Assembly (NCBI GenBank): GCA_026214975.1
Contig: CM047815.1
Span: forward strand, 79,699,299 to 79,763,298
Source: Gentiana macrophylla
Taxonomy: Eukaryota; Streptophyta; Magnoliopsida; Gentianales; Gentianaceae
Direction: 5' to 3'
Length of the DNA stretch: 64,000 nucleotides
The notes beneath the pieces are model-generated. The model did no database searches, was not told the DNA's origin, and was given only the letters and a program-made list of their open reading frames with translations. Numbering within the stretch: the first letter of the stretch is position 1; each line of letters opens with the position of its first letter. The translations under genes were made by a program, and so were the position numbers. This document shows, in pieces, positions 22,915 to 35,153 of the stretch.

Positions 22915-25253
22915 GTCTTCAAACAGCTATCACAGTGCTGAAATAAAATTAAACAGTCAAATGTCGCTCACTGTAATCATGTCTCGTGGTTCTTATCAGT
23001 TTTCATGAGTGCTAGTTGAGGTTCATATAATGAAAGACTAATATATAAGTTGCCCTATGAACGATATCATCAATCTGGAGAAGCTGCTGTAAGTATACGC
23101 ACGCCGCTTCCATTTCAGAGCAATCTTTGTCAAAGTAAACATACAACAAAACAACAACATTCCTGGTTTTACTACAAGTCACAAATAACTCTTTTCACTT
23201 TAAGCAATCTTTCGACCAGACTTCTGATTATTGACTGATTTGGACAAAGACAGTTATATCGTTTCAACAACATACCAATCATTATCAACTGCAAAATAAT
23301 ACTTAACAACGTCAAGAAATAATGAGTAGCCCATAAAAGCCATTTTGAAAGTAACAAGCTAGTCCAAGTTAGCTTATGTGACAGAGTGTTTGATCCATTA
23401 CAACTAAAAATTGCAAAAGTAAAAAGGGAATAAAAAGAAATGCATAGAGAAATGATGATTGAGTACCAAAATGCATAGGGAAATGATGTTTTGCCCTATT
23501 TTCTAGTGATGATATTTCTGTTGCACCACTTTTAGCTCTAGGGGTAGTTGTTGCCCCTGGTGTGCTACTTCGCTCACCAGTAAGTGTAAAGCGATACACT
23601 ATTTGTGGAAGACAAGTCAACCACGCTCTAATACCATGTTAGAAATTGTAGAGAAACAAGGAGGAAAAACAGTTGTTGAATCAGATGCTTATTTTATTCA
23701 AATGAGGAGGAACATATACATCAAAAAGATACGACAGAATCCCAGAAATTAAGCAAAACAAAAACCTACACTAATTAAGGAGACAGAAAATTATCACAGA
23801 ATCAATGAGATTTGTAATCAATCTTTTTTTTAATACAACAATTTCATTAAAAAAAAAGACCATAGGCAATTCCCCCCTAAAACTAACCATAACACACACA
23901 ATCAGCTAATTGAAACAAAAAAACTGCAAGATCAAATCTTTTCTATTCTTCAACATCTACCATCTCCGGAATCCAAGCATCTGGTTGACATACAGAAGTT
24001 TCAATTCATTCAATGGATCATCTTAAGAATGGTTTCCAACGATCTTAGGAATCATGTAGACATTATCTAGCATCTATAAGCATTCTTCTTAGTGCCGCCT
24101 AGTGTGGCCAGGCAGAGTTCTTTTGTCACTAGGCGACTGGCCACTGGGTGCTATAGTGTTGCCTCAACATCGCATAGTGCTTTGGCAACTATGAATTTAA
24201 TGTGAAAAAACAAAGAAAAGATTCATAATATCAATCGTTTGAGAATAAAGCCCTAAAATGTTATGAAAATTCAAAAGCATTGCAGACAACAACCTCATTT
24301 ATACAGGAATGATAGAATACTTGTGATGTACGACCTCTTCTATAGAATCCAATATGATGTTTATGGCTTTACATTTTCCTCTTGGAAAAAAAGTCATGGG
24401 GAAAGCTCTTTATGTACATTTAATCGAATTCTTTTACATGAAATACACCAAATTGTAGTAATATACATCTTTATACTCAACAGGAAATTTTATTAACGGA
24501 ATTGGAACAAAAGCTTTGCACAATATCACAAGGTTTAAGCTGGAAATATTCATCACAGCATTTCAATTATACAATCAAGCATATGGCATGATCATTTCAA
24601 TTTAAAGGGTTAAAAAAACAAAAACAGAAAGAAAGAAAGAAAGAAAGGAAAAAATATATATAGTCACAGTTTACTGATAAACCCCGGATTGGTCGTCTCT
24701 CTTAAGGCACATTAAAAACGTAATATAAGAGGGAAAATAGCAGAGAACAAAAGCTAAAATGTCAATGACGAATAACTAAGGAATAACACCAACAACAACA
24801 AAAAAAAAAAAAAACAACAACAACAAACCAAAACCTTCTTCTGACACAAGTCTGCTCTGCAAATCTTGTTTTGGGAGGTTGCGGCAAGTGGTCTTCGATT
24901 AGACCAAAAAGAAAAGCATCAGTAACAGGGACCAGCAGTACAAAAAAAATTGACAAGAATGATTGTGGTAGCAAAGTTTACCTAGATTCTGCGCGGTTCA
25001 AGCTATAATGGAGCTCCAAGCCTTCGATTAGCGGGCACTTTACGAATGATCCACAATCGCGGGAGCAGGAGAGAATTTTATGTTCGACTAAAACGATTTC
25101 TGCTTGATAGACGGGAAAGAAACGGGAAGCCTTTAGGTAAACGGGAGGACACTTCTATCATTGTGTTTAAGGACAACTCAGTAAACGTCTATTTTACGGT
25201 ATTGTTCAAATGGATTAGCATTAAATCTATCATTGTCTTTGAGGATACTCCGA
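22915..25253. other. CFAP20 5' region with probable long leader intron
   Basis: A donor-like site on the minus strand (complement of GTTTACCTAGATT, near 24980) suggests a 5' UTR exon at about 24990-25050, with an intron of about 2 kb up to the first coding exon. The interval also holds a GAAAG-type run near 24630, an (ACAACA)n and A-run stretch near 24790, and a small LTR fragment. No other gene was seen. Confidence 0.4.
23620..23820 (-). repeat. LTR fragment with primer-site-like sequence
   Basis: The minus strand reads TGGTATTAGAGCG just inside a terminus starting TGTTAGAAATTGTAG (plus strand, 23637). This is the layout of a Copia LTR edge with one mismatch in the primer site. The short open stretch at 23369-23620 could be the start of an internal region. 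The other end and a second LTR were not found. Confidence 0.4.
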
Positions 25254-26100
25254 TCTATCTATATTAATATTTAAGAGCAAAAAAACTGCTCAATTGACCT
25301 GTATTATGCCAATTACCCGCCGCATACACGGATTTTCCATACACCTAGTGCCCAATTGACCTGATTTGGGATCGTCTTAGTTTATCTGTTGCTACCATAG
25401 TGCCTAATTTGTTGCTTTGAACTATTGAGGAACTGAGGAACTATTTACACATTGCAGCACCGATGTTCTTAAAAAATGGGCAGTCGTAAGAGCTAACAGA
25501 AAGTCAAAGTTGTTCAATAACTTGAATTTCGTGGAAGATCATGCTCATATATTTGTTCATTCGCTCATGATCCAAGGTTAAGAGTTTACTTTTTCTGCTA
25601 TTTTCCATGATCTAGGTCTCTTTGAATGAATTTTTCACGTTTTAAGAACTTTTTTCTTCCATTGTCACTTTGTCGCCGGGAAGAGAAGACAAATTACGAA
25701 GAAACGACTAATCACGTCAAACTAAAAGCGAGTGGTTTCAAAGCTACAGTTCCAAATCTTTGATTTTGGTAAGTATTCAGATAATCAGATCATTGATTTC
25801 GATAAGCATTCTGAACAATTTGGAAACACATTTACGATTCTGCATTTACTCTATCCGGAAAGACTGAAAATGATTTCGATTTCAGGCGAGAGGATGACGG
25901 CTTGGTTAATTTTACGAGGATCGGTGTTGACTATATGCTTTTTTATTGATGTTGTGTTTGGTCGTTTGAGCCGAATATGATGTTCTATCTTTTTCACAAC
26001 ACACTGGTGATACAGAAATTGCTGGAATGTGCCACAAAATAAGACCTCAAGACGTGTTTTTTTCCCTCCCTTTCTGCATTATCTAAACTTCTTTTTGTAG

Positions 26101-26759
26101 AAGAATGTGGCTTTTGGAAAATTGGTGAGTACAATTGTTCTGTAGTATGTCTTTCATCTGCTCCCCGTTTCCATTCTATAAATGCATGGTAATTGTTGGC
26201 TAATTACATTTTCATTGAAAGAGGGAATGTGTTAATTGTTTCTTTCCTTACACTTTGACAGGCTTGACCATTCAATGGGGAGGTACGGTGCAGGCCGATC
26301 CGACTAATGTGATGAAAGGGATTGGTAAAGAAATGAAGGAAACAATGGAGAAGAAGGGAGTGAGCATGTAGGTTTGTGCAAATGACCTTTCAGTCTGTAG
26401 ATATTGACTATATATTGATTCTTTCAATTATATGTGTGTGTTGAACTGAACTGAACTGTCATTCAGGGAATTTTGAGAAACAAAAATAGAAGAGCTTAAG
26501 CAAAATATAAAGTCGGGGTCAGCTTCGGAGGATTAGAGGTTTAATGAATCTATTGGGGTTTTAATATTTCTTTTACTTTTCTCATCAGTTGCATGTTTTT
26601 CCAACTAATTTTATATGATATGTATCTACCGTGAATGTTAATATGAAAATGTTGATTGCATTACAGGCGAATGAGAAAGATCCATATGCTCGGGCTATCG
26701 CTAACTTATTTTGTGGTTTTGGATCGATTTGTGGGGTTGTTTCAATTGTGTGTATGTAA
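26101..26759 (+). pseudogene. Exon-like fragments inside the candidate Helitron
   Basis: Three pieces have splice-like borders. 26101-26124 lies between TTTTTGTAG and GTGAGT. 26262-26371 lies after TTTGACAG and reads DPTNVMKGIGKEMKETMEKK before a TAG. 26667-26759 lies after ATTACAG and reads ANEKDPYARAIANLFCGFG and on to a TAA. The middle piece looks like an amphipathic helix, and the last ends in a hydrophobic run. The source gene is not recognised. They could be captured exons of one host gene or a degraded small gene. Confidence 0.4.
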
Positions 26760-27114
26760 GAGTGGCTATCTTGGTGTCGAATTTCATATTGTCAGCCTAA
26801 TTACCGTTGTGCATCTTTTGATACCGTTAACGTAATTATTGTGTGAATCCTTTCACGACATTAACCTAATTAATGATTGTTTTTCACAATGTTATCCTAA
26901 TTATTGTGGTTTTGTGTTCATCTTTGGCACTCTTATCATACGCTACTCTTCAAGATTATTACTACTGGAATGCTTCAAAGCTTATTACTATAATATAAAA
27001 AATGATTATGTATTCTCTTTTTTTTCTGAAAGATATAATTAAGTATTCTCATGTTTTGTATTTTCATTGTATACATCTATTAATATTCTATTGTTGTTTT
27101 AAATCTTACATTAT

Positions 27115-27131
27115 CCCGTGCATTGCACGGG
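27115..27131 (+). terminator. Helitron 3' hairpin
   Basis: CCCGTGCA and TGCACGGG form a perfect stem around a single central T. It is followed by TTTTTCTA and then CTAG at 27140-27143. Confidence 0.65.
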
Positions 27132-27300
27132 TTTTTCTACTAGTATATACATAGTTTATTGTGGTGTTCATATAGATTTAATGTAGTGTCCTCAAAGACC
27201 CTAAAAAAACTTCAGAAATAAATTAAAAGGCCCTTAATAGTATCCTAATTTTTCTACCCGGACACCACATCACTAGAAATATAGGTAGTTATCGTATGCC

Positions 27301-28987
27301 TGTTAGGTGAAGTGCCCGAAAGACAATTTGTGTAATTGTTTTTTATAACGGATAACAAAATTTATCTCACCTTATTACTTGCTTTGTGCTTGTAAGTAAT
27401 ACACTGCTGCAAACCCTAAGTATATCAGTATGTAACCGCTTAACTCAGTGTATGGCATGCACGTGAGGATTGACTTAGTGGTGATATACTTAAATTGTTA
27501 GTCCGTGGTGAACTTAATCTGAGTTTAGGGTCTCATGATTAAAACACCAATAATGCGCCCAGAACACCTTAGGGTGTGATAATCTTATCCGGACTGTCGG
27601 TAGAGGGTACCTAAGTGGGGCATTCATATAGGACTGGACCGATTTAATCTGGGTTTCTCGATATAATACCGTAATCGAGAAAACTTATTAAATCATTAGA
27701 TGATCATATATGGATTGACCTTAATCTTGAGGTGATCACAGGGTACTGCTTGTCTCGGGGAAGTTATGATGTGTTAGTTAATGATCACTTTGATATGTGA
27801 TCTGAGTCACTTCTCGTTGGCACTATTTCCTGATGAGTGAGTAGTTCTGTGTTTCACAGACACGGAATCCATTACTTCCTGCAGAAAGTAGAGAGACAGT
27901 CCCCTTATTTGTTAGCCCTAAGAAAATGATCGATCCCGGGAGTTCATATTAGACTAATTAGCTACTAGTCTGGTATGTGAACTAATTGATCACTAGTGAG
28001 TTAATGGTAAATAAGGATAAGATATTCTGAGTCGGGTTTACGGAGACTTCTCACTCAGAATGGACAGTCTATGGTGGCTTAGTCCGTATGTAATGATTAT
28101 ATCAATGGACGCTTATTTACTCATAGGATTGAGTGTAACTATATATCTATAATTTGTAGAGTTCAGTTTCGGGTTTATGGTGGCGTAATCCCGGAATTAA
28201 TAATTTAAGTGTGAATATTATGTTCGATGAATATTTTACTTAATTTATTGGAGCTACTGGTTATAGGTCCATGGTCCCCAACGTGACTCCTATAATACGA
28301 GTATTTTCTTGTTATTGGGCCACAGTGATAATTAATTGGCTGGTCAATTAATTGATATGCGAAATATTTGGGCTAAATAATATAATACACAGAAAAGACA
28401 TTTTATGTGGGCCTAAAACCCTAAGGTGTGGCGCCTCCCTCTCATAAAATGCAAGAATTGATTTTCTTGTGTGATTAATTATTTACTTGATAAGTAATTA
28501 ATTAATAAAAGATAATTGATTAGTAATTGATTGATTGATTAATCACAATCTTTTATAAATGGAATTATCTTTTATTGTGATTTCTTTTTAATTAATTATT
28601 TATTTAATTAGAAACTTGGAGGCCAAGGATTTACTCTCCTATATAAAAAGAGTTCTTCCAAGACATATGGGAGATGAAATTTTCGACATACACACATAAA
28701 ATAGAGAGAAAAACTTGTTTCTTGTCTTGGGTTTCTGGTTGAAGAAAAACTTGTAGTTTTTCTTGATGCATATCAAGGAGGTTTCAATTCCAAGGATCGG
28801 TGTCCACCAACCGCCGTTTGAAGAACACGTTGGAAGGTTGTGGCTACTCATCCAACTATTGGTAAGTAGATCTAAACCCCCTTGTAGGAAGTTTATATCA
28901 TTTATTTATGATATGTAGTTTATAGATCGTGATCCATCCGCTGCGCAAAAGATCTGTTTTGTACAGATCTGAGCTCCTACATCCTTA
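27301..28987 (+). repeat. 5' LTR of the large element
   Basis: It starts TGTTAGGTGAAGTGCCCG and ends ...TACATCCTTA, where the 3' copy has CCTTCA, so a single base was lost at the edge. The first 190 bp differ from the 3' copy at about six positions, counted by hand. Confidence 0.9.
28640..28648 (+). promoter_or_regulatory. LTR TATA box
   Basis: TATATAAAA is followed by AGAGTTCTTCCAAG. The same arrangement recurs in every related LTR here (5135, 43758, 44555 and on the minus strand near 35540). It marks the likely transcription start region of the family. Confidence 0.6.
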
Positions 28988-28990
28988 ATG

Positions 28991-29002
28991 TGGTATCAGA
29001 GA
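28991..29002 (+). promoter_or_regulatory. Primer-binding site of the large element
   Basis: TGGTATCAGAGA lies three bases after the 5' LTR. It matches the initiator Met-tRNA complement at 11 of 12 positions. Confidence 0.85.
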
Positions 29003-32000
29003 CAGGTTCCATGATCTATGAATTATATTAATAGATAAACGATTTAAAAGGAGTGGAATTGCATGTAGATATTTTTTTAAATATGCATATGTGATTGGTT
29101 GTTGTGGTTGAAGAGATGGATTGGGGTTGGCACTGTTTACCCGTTAGATCTATTGTAAACTCATATAAATTCGTTATATGAGTATAGGAAATTTGAAATT
29201 TATTTGTTGATGTAATTTTAAATTTCTTAGAAATATATCTGTTTTGTTGCTGTTCGGTTTTTCTATTTTTCCCGTTGATTGAGCCATTGAAACGACAATC
29301 CCACCGGTCAGAATAAAGATCAAAAGTTGATGAACAAGCCCTCAAAATTTGGTGTCGATCGGAGTCCGTCTCGATATCAGATTGCGATAATAAAGTTGCT
29401 GCTGTAACAGAAAAACACAACAGCCATAAAAACCCTAGCTGTGAGTTCGTCGAATTTCTGGAAGAGTTTGGAACGTTGAGACAAAGATCCGACCGTTCAG
29501 ATTGACTAACATGGAGTTATGAATAAGCCCTAAAAATTTCAGGTCAATCGGGTTTTGTCTCGATGCCCGATCGGCTCCGGGAAGACAACATTGTTGCGCG
29601 CATAGATTATAAGCAGTCGGCCGATTGGATTGGGCCAACAGTCCATATTGAAGCAGGAGGAGTGAAGAACAGGCCCACAAAGTTTCGTGACAATCAGAGT
29701 TCGTTTTGATGCCCGATCATCGATGCAACGGATCAGCAACAGATTGTATTAGAAACTAGTAAACCCTAGTTAGGGTTTATTTATTTATCTTCTAATAGGT
29801 TAGATATGGGGGTGCCAACGGTCCATCTTGATGTTTATTTTCCGCACTAGTATGCATGCTTAAGATGAATGCGTAGAACCGGAAAATTGCCATGACATGC
29901 ATTATAACATGAATTCCACTCCATATGCATATACATGTAGAAATTAATTCAAGGAATTAGTTAGGCATGTATACAACACGCTATTAGTTTTAATTAACTG
30001 TTTGATATTAATTAGAAGCTAATTAGGGAAACCGAGGATTCCGGGTTTTGTCAATCGTCATGGTTAGGTGATGGACTCTCGGTGAATCCCACATTGCGAA
30101 AGCATAGGGAGTAAAATCCCGAAACCTCAACGAGATTGCGTTTTTTGTCCGTAGTGTCTACGTGAAAGTTTGATGTTAAGGGATTGAACAATTATGGACG
30201 AATATGGTTCGAAAGTGGTCAAACCATGGATGGGTGGTCAACTGAGCCACGGCTCGATCGACTTAACCCTCCACGTGTGGCGTTTACACGGGGGCCGGCA
30301 AGGCTGAGCTATCCGACGAGCCACTACGGCTCAACGGAGCTCCCCGTCCGACGGCCACATATGTTCCAACGAATAGGTCGGGTGGGCTAGCCCACATAAC
30401 GGACACCATTCGGGCCCATGATTTATTGTTCCTTAAAGATACATCAAGTCCAAAAATGAAATCAGTAAACCCACCACTTTTTCAAAATATTGAGTGGGAG
30501 CGGGGAAGGTGATAGCCGACCCCACGGCCTCTACTGTTGACACAAGCAACGTGAGAGAATGGTGACGCCTCGGGCCGGCCGGGGACCGGCCTCCCTAAGG
30601 AAGGCCTTCACCGCTATCAAAATTCAAGGCTTTGTCTCCGAAAGGATAGGATTTTAGGTACTCGTCGGGTCACTAACCGACCCTAAGGCGGCACACTCGG
30701 GGTCTATCTAAAAATGCAAGCAAAGAGGTCACACTCATTATGGGTATTTTGGTAATACCTTCATTTGAAAAAGAAAGGTAATCGAGGATTAAAATTGGAT
30801 GTTCAATTCCATTTAATCATCGAGAGAGATGATCTCAATTTAGTCGTCACCTTGACCTACCCTAAGGCGGCACTGAGGTGTGAGACTTAATCCTTGGAAC
30901 AATAGGATAGACTATGCATTAGTTTATAGTTCCTAAAATCAATTAGTAGTGTATAATTTGGATTTATTTTCTGTCAATTTTATTTATAACAATTTGTATA
31001 TCTCTATAGGGTACTAGACTGCTAGTGTATGTTTTAAATTGACTAGTAACGACTTCGTTAAAAGTGGTAAGTAACTAGAACGTTGTACTTATTAATCATA
31101 CATGCGATTAATCTTTCGGAAGATATATTTCTCTTGAGACTTCAAGACTTAAGTGACGTAAATAAATATGTCACTGCTGTCACTCGTGTTGAATGAGAGA
31201 CAAACGTAGTTAGATTAAAAGATGGTTGGGACGGTAAAATTCTTCTAGTGAATTTTTAATTGTGTAGTTACTACACGAGAAATTTTCTAATAGAAAAATT
31301 GGAGAATCATAAATTAAAGTGTTGCTAGTTAGACGGTATTTGGAACCGATAAACTAGTGGGAGCTTTAATATTATGTTTTTGTTGTTTTTCTGATTTATT
31401 AGAAAATTAGTCCCACTGGGTAACGCTTTCATTAGACATCCCACAGTTCACGAGTAGTGTCTACTCAAACGAACTACTAGTTCAAGACTATTTCCTTTTA
31501 AGGAAAGCCAAGAATGAGAAATCATCTAAACTAAGTTTGAGGCTAAACCGAAATATTAATTAAAGAAAGTAGAGGATAAGGAAAGTGATTTCGGATCACT
31601 AACCAATGAATCCTTAGCGACTTTCTTAACCGAGTAACTCGACTCGGGAGCTAAGTTATTTGGAAGAACAAGGAAGTTTTGCATTAACGATTAATAGAGT
31701 AGACAACGGGCAGTAATTTCAGCTAGAATAGTGGAAGGGTATGAGGAAATGAACTTTGGATTCGATCCTTGAATATCATGGAAAATTTATTTTTCTGTTT
31801 TCAGATTCGTTGGAACAAATGGATTCACTTTCAACTCGACACATTGTTGCCTCATAGAAAGTGAATATGACATGTGTAGTACGAATCCGAGACTCGGACT
31901 TTTGTTTGATAAAGTCAGAACCACTAAGAAATGCTGAAAAGGTATATGTAACACGTCTTAAACTATTATAGGCGAAAGGTTTCCGTATTAAGATAAACGA

Positions 32001-34448
32001 TTCTTCAAAAGCTATTAATTAGTGCATATATCCTAGAGATAAGACCTAACGACTGGCTAAGGGTGATTCCTATCTCCCAGTCTCGGAACACTGTCTCAAA
32101 GGAACAATGACTAAGCTTCCTTTCAATTGGGAAAGGGTAATAGATCTGAAGAAGTAACGTAGTTTGTTCATAATGACCTTCAGGGTCTAGTGAGAGATAC
32201 AAGCTAATGGGAGCTTTTGAGTGGTGACATTTTGTCTGATAACTACTCGAAACACGGTTTAGTTTATCTAAAGAATACGAGGAGGAGTCTCTGATTTTAG
32301 CAGAGAATAGAGTATTCCATGCTCAAAAATTGGCTATCACATAGTCTTGGGACTGATGCTCGGCCTGCCTCCTAGTGAAATGTTTTTTACTGAGGAAGAA
32401 ACCATAGACTTGCCCTATATAGTTATTGATGTGCTACAATACACTGCTAAACTCGATTAAGATAATTGGTTGCAAAATAACGGTTAACATTATTATGTAA
32501 ACCGAGAAGTCTACCTAGAAGATGCTAGTGAATTTATGGATAAGGAATGAATTCGGTTCACACCACTTTCGTAAATGTAGGCATTTAGCACTTAATGCTT
32601 GAAGGTAGGACCGGAGATTTTGCGCATACGTTCAGATTGTGACTGTTCGTGAAATGTCTTAATGTGACGAGTGAAGGTCGGTTATAATATTCATGAGATC
32701 AGAATGTGACGGTTGAACTGTCACAAGCCTTCGATAGAATCTATAAGTAATGTGACCTTAAACCTCGAGTACGGTTACCCAAAGGTAGTTACTATCTCGA
32801 TTTAATCGGACCACGCCCAACATCGGTTGTTGGTGATTACACCGATAAATACTACTAGATCAGAATGTCAATCCACCCAAAACGCAGTGGGAGTATGGTT
32901 TAACCGTTGACCCGTTGAGGTTTTGTGGACTTTACTGATCTGTTGGGGTGATTGATAACTCATGGCTCTTGGTGGGTGTGATAGATTCTCGATCATAGAG
33001 GTTGGTTTGAAAGCCTTAACCTGTGAATGGAGTTTTGGTACTTGATTCTGTTTCACCTCATGTAGAACCATGTGAGTGTCTCAGGCCCAGTGGGAGCAAT
33101 TGGATCTACACGGAAAATAGTCGAATAAATAGGAAAGTTTAAACTTTCAGTGCAAAGCTGAGTGGTCTTGAGGTGATTCCCTGACAAGTAGAGAGTTAAC
33201 CAGACCTTGAACTCTCTCACCACTCTGTCTTGCTAGATTTCGTTAAAAAGCAGAATATAGAGGTGATTCCCTAAGACTTTCTTGCCGAAAAACGGAGTAT
33301 GGATTCATTCGGAACATAAGGGTCTTGGTTAGAACAAACGGCAGGATGACTACCGGGGCTTATATCCTTTGTGAATTTAAGAGAACCTCTCGGTCATTTA
33401 AAGTTCATTTAAAGTCACATGTTTTAAAATATGTGGACTTGACCAGAATATTGATAAGTCTTTCGTAGACTGGATATCAATATTGGTAAAGTAGTAGTAT
33501 TAGTGTTCATGAATGATAACACTGCAACGGTTGGAAACAACATGGTTGTGCTATCTGAAGTCGGAAACTGACACGCCAAGATTCTCTAGATGAGAGAATT
33601 GGACTATATTCTAAGAATTTGATTCGGTCAAATTCACAAGAATGAGTCATTGGCTATCCCATCCGTCTTATTGGTTAAGATGATATTGCATATACGTATG
33701 CAACATTCAACGAGAGTAGTCCTACCCTACCTTTCAGGAATGATTCTCTAAATCTTCGGATAAAGAGAAAATGGGATAGAGTCTCTCTTGGATAACGGCA
33801 AGTAAGGTTATCACAAGTCAATAGTAGTCGAATCTCGTATTCGAGCATTGAATAGCGGTTTAGTACGTCCTCAAGTATCTTTGAAGAACGAGGAATAATG
33901 TGATTGTATATTCGGGTGCAAACTTGAATATGGTTGACTACACTGATTCTGACTTATAGTCTGATTAAGGATGATCGTTGGGATGATCTTGGGCTCAGTG
34001 TTTTCTCATTGTGATGGAGCTATAGTCTGGAGAAATCCAGCACCGCAAATTCGACTTTAATTAATCGGATACATAGTAGCTTTCGGAGCAGCTAGAGTGG
34101 CGATATAGCTTAGGAATTTCCTTCCTGATCTGGGACTAATTCCATGTCTGGTGAGCCGATATCACTTCATTGTGAAAACAGTGAAAAGATAGCTTAGAAG
34201 GATCTTCTCAGTTACTAGAGTTCAAAAGCATATTGAGAGATAGTACCGCATTATTAGATGGACCGGCGACGTTTCGATCCTAAAGATCGTCTCGAGCCGA
34301 CAACCTAACTAATCAGTGTACCAAGTCGAGTGCTTGGTACGACATTGAGGGATATGTCTCATCTGTTTTTAGAGCAAGTGGGAGAGTGTTGTGAATAAGA
34401 TGAGAAATGGTGTGCTCTAAAAACAATCGTTTCTTGTCATTTCGTGCA
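29003..34448 (+). pseudogene. Strongly decayed Copia gag-pol (internal region)
   Basis: No plus-strand frame of useful length survives, but read through stops and frameshifts parts of Copia pol appear in the right order. About 32105-32170 reads TMTKLPFNWE, the integrase entry block. About 33480-33560 covers the RT region after the YVDD box. About 33940-34260 is RNase H (YTDSDY, then CDGAIVWR, FGAARVAI, LRNFLPDLGLIP). 34320-34400 matches the usual C-terminal tail. The first 2 kb (29.0-31.0 kb) is leader and gag, with a GC-rich patch at 30230-30720 containing GGCCGGCCGGGGACCGGCC. It cannot encode functional proteins. Confidence 0.75.
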
Positions 34449-34458
34449 AGTGGGAGAT
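34449..34458 (+). promoter_or_regulatory. Polypurine tract
   Basis: AGTGGGAGAT lies directly before the 3' LTR start at 34459. It is the expected plus-strand priming site. Confidence 0.8.
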
Positions 34459-35153
34459 TGTTAGGTGAAGTGCCCGAAAGACAATTTGTGTAATTGTTTT
34501 TGATAATGGATAACAAAATTTATCTCACCTTAATACTTGCTTTGTGCTTGTAAGTAATACACTGTTGCAAACCCTAAGTATATCAGTATGTAACCGCTTA
34601 ACTCGGTGTATGGCATGCACGTGAGGATTGAGTTAGTGGTGATATACTTAAACTGTTAGTCCGTGGTGAATTTAATCAGAGTTTAGGGTCTTATGATTAA
34701 AACACCAATAATGCGCCCAGAACACCTTAGGGTGTGATAGTCTTATCCGGACTGCCGGTAGAGGGTACCTAAGTGGGGCATTTATATATGATGGCATTCA
34801 TATAGGACTGGACCGATTTAATCTGGGTTTCTCGATATAATTCCGTAATCGAGAAAACTTATTAAATCATTAGATGATCATATATGGATTGACTTCAATC
34901 CTGAGGTGATCATAGGGTACTGCTTGTCTCGGGGTAGTGTTTGATGTGTTAGTTAAGGATCACTTTGATATGTGATCTGAGTCACTTCTCATTGGCACTA
35001 TTCCCTGATGAGTGAGTAGTTCTGTGTTTCACAGACAGGGAATCCATTCCTTCATGCGGGAAGTAGAGAGACAATCCTCTTATTTGTTAGAGTTTATATT
35101 AGACTAATTAGCTACTAGTTTGGTATGTGAACTAATTGATCACTAGTGGTTAA
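34459..35153 (+). repeat. 3' LTR of the large element, piece 1
   Basis: It runs from TGTTAGGTGAAGTGCCCG to GTTAA at 35149-35153, the left copy of the target duplication of the inverted solo LTR. Confidence 0.9.

Larger units (their letters stand above)
25254..27143 (+). mobile_element. Candidate non-autonomous Helitron
   Basis: The left end is TCTATCTATATTAATATTT preceded by A. The right end is CTAG followed by T. A perfect GC-rich hairpin, CCCGTGCATTGCACGGG, lies 8 bases before the terminal CTAG. These are the structural marks of plant Helitrons: a 5' TC start, a 3' CTRR end with hairpin, and insertion between A and T without duplication. The 1.89-kb interior has no Rep/helicase sequence. 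It contains exon-like stretches with splice signals that may be captured gene pieces. It lies directly upstream of CFAP20. Confidence 0.6.

Noticed and set aside
24060..24190. GCCTAGTG/CTAGGCG-like words suggesting a repeat family
   Set aside because: There are too few clear units or ends to define an element.
24762..24974. Minus-strand frame rich in Phe, Val and Cys
   Set aside because: It translates an ACAACA and A-rich stretch in the CFAP20 leader region.
29028..29420. 130-residue minus-strand frame in the large retroelement
   Set aside because: It lies opposite the leader/gag region of a plus-strand element, shows no family features and has no splice context.
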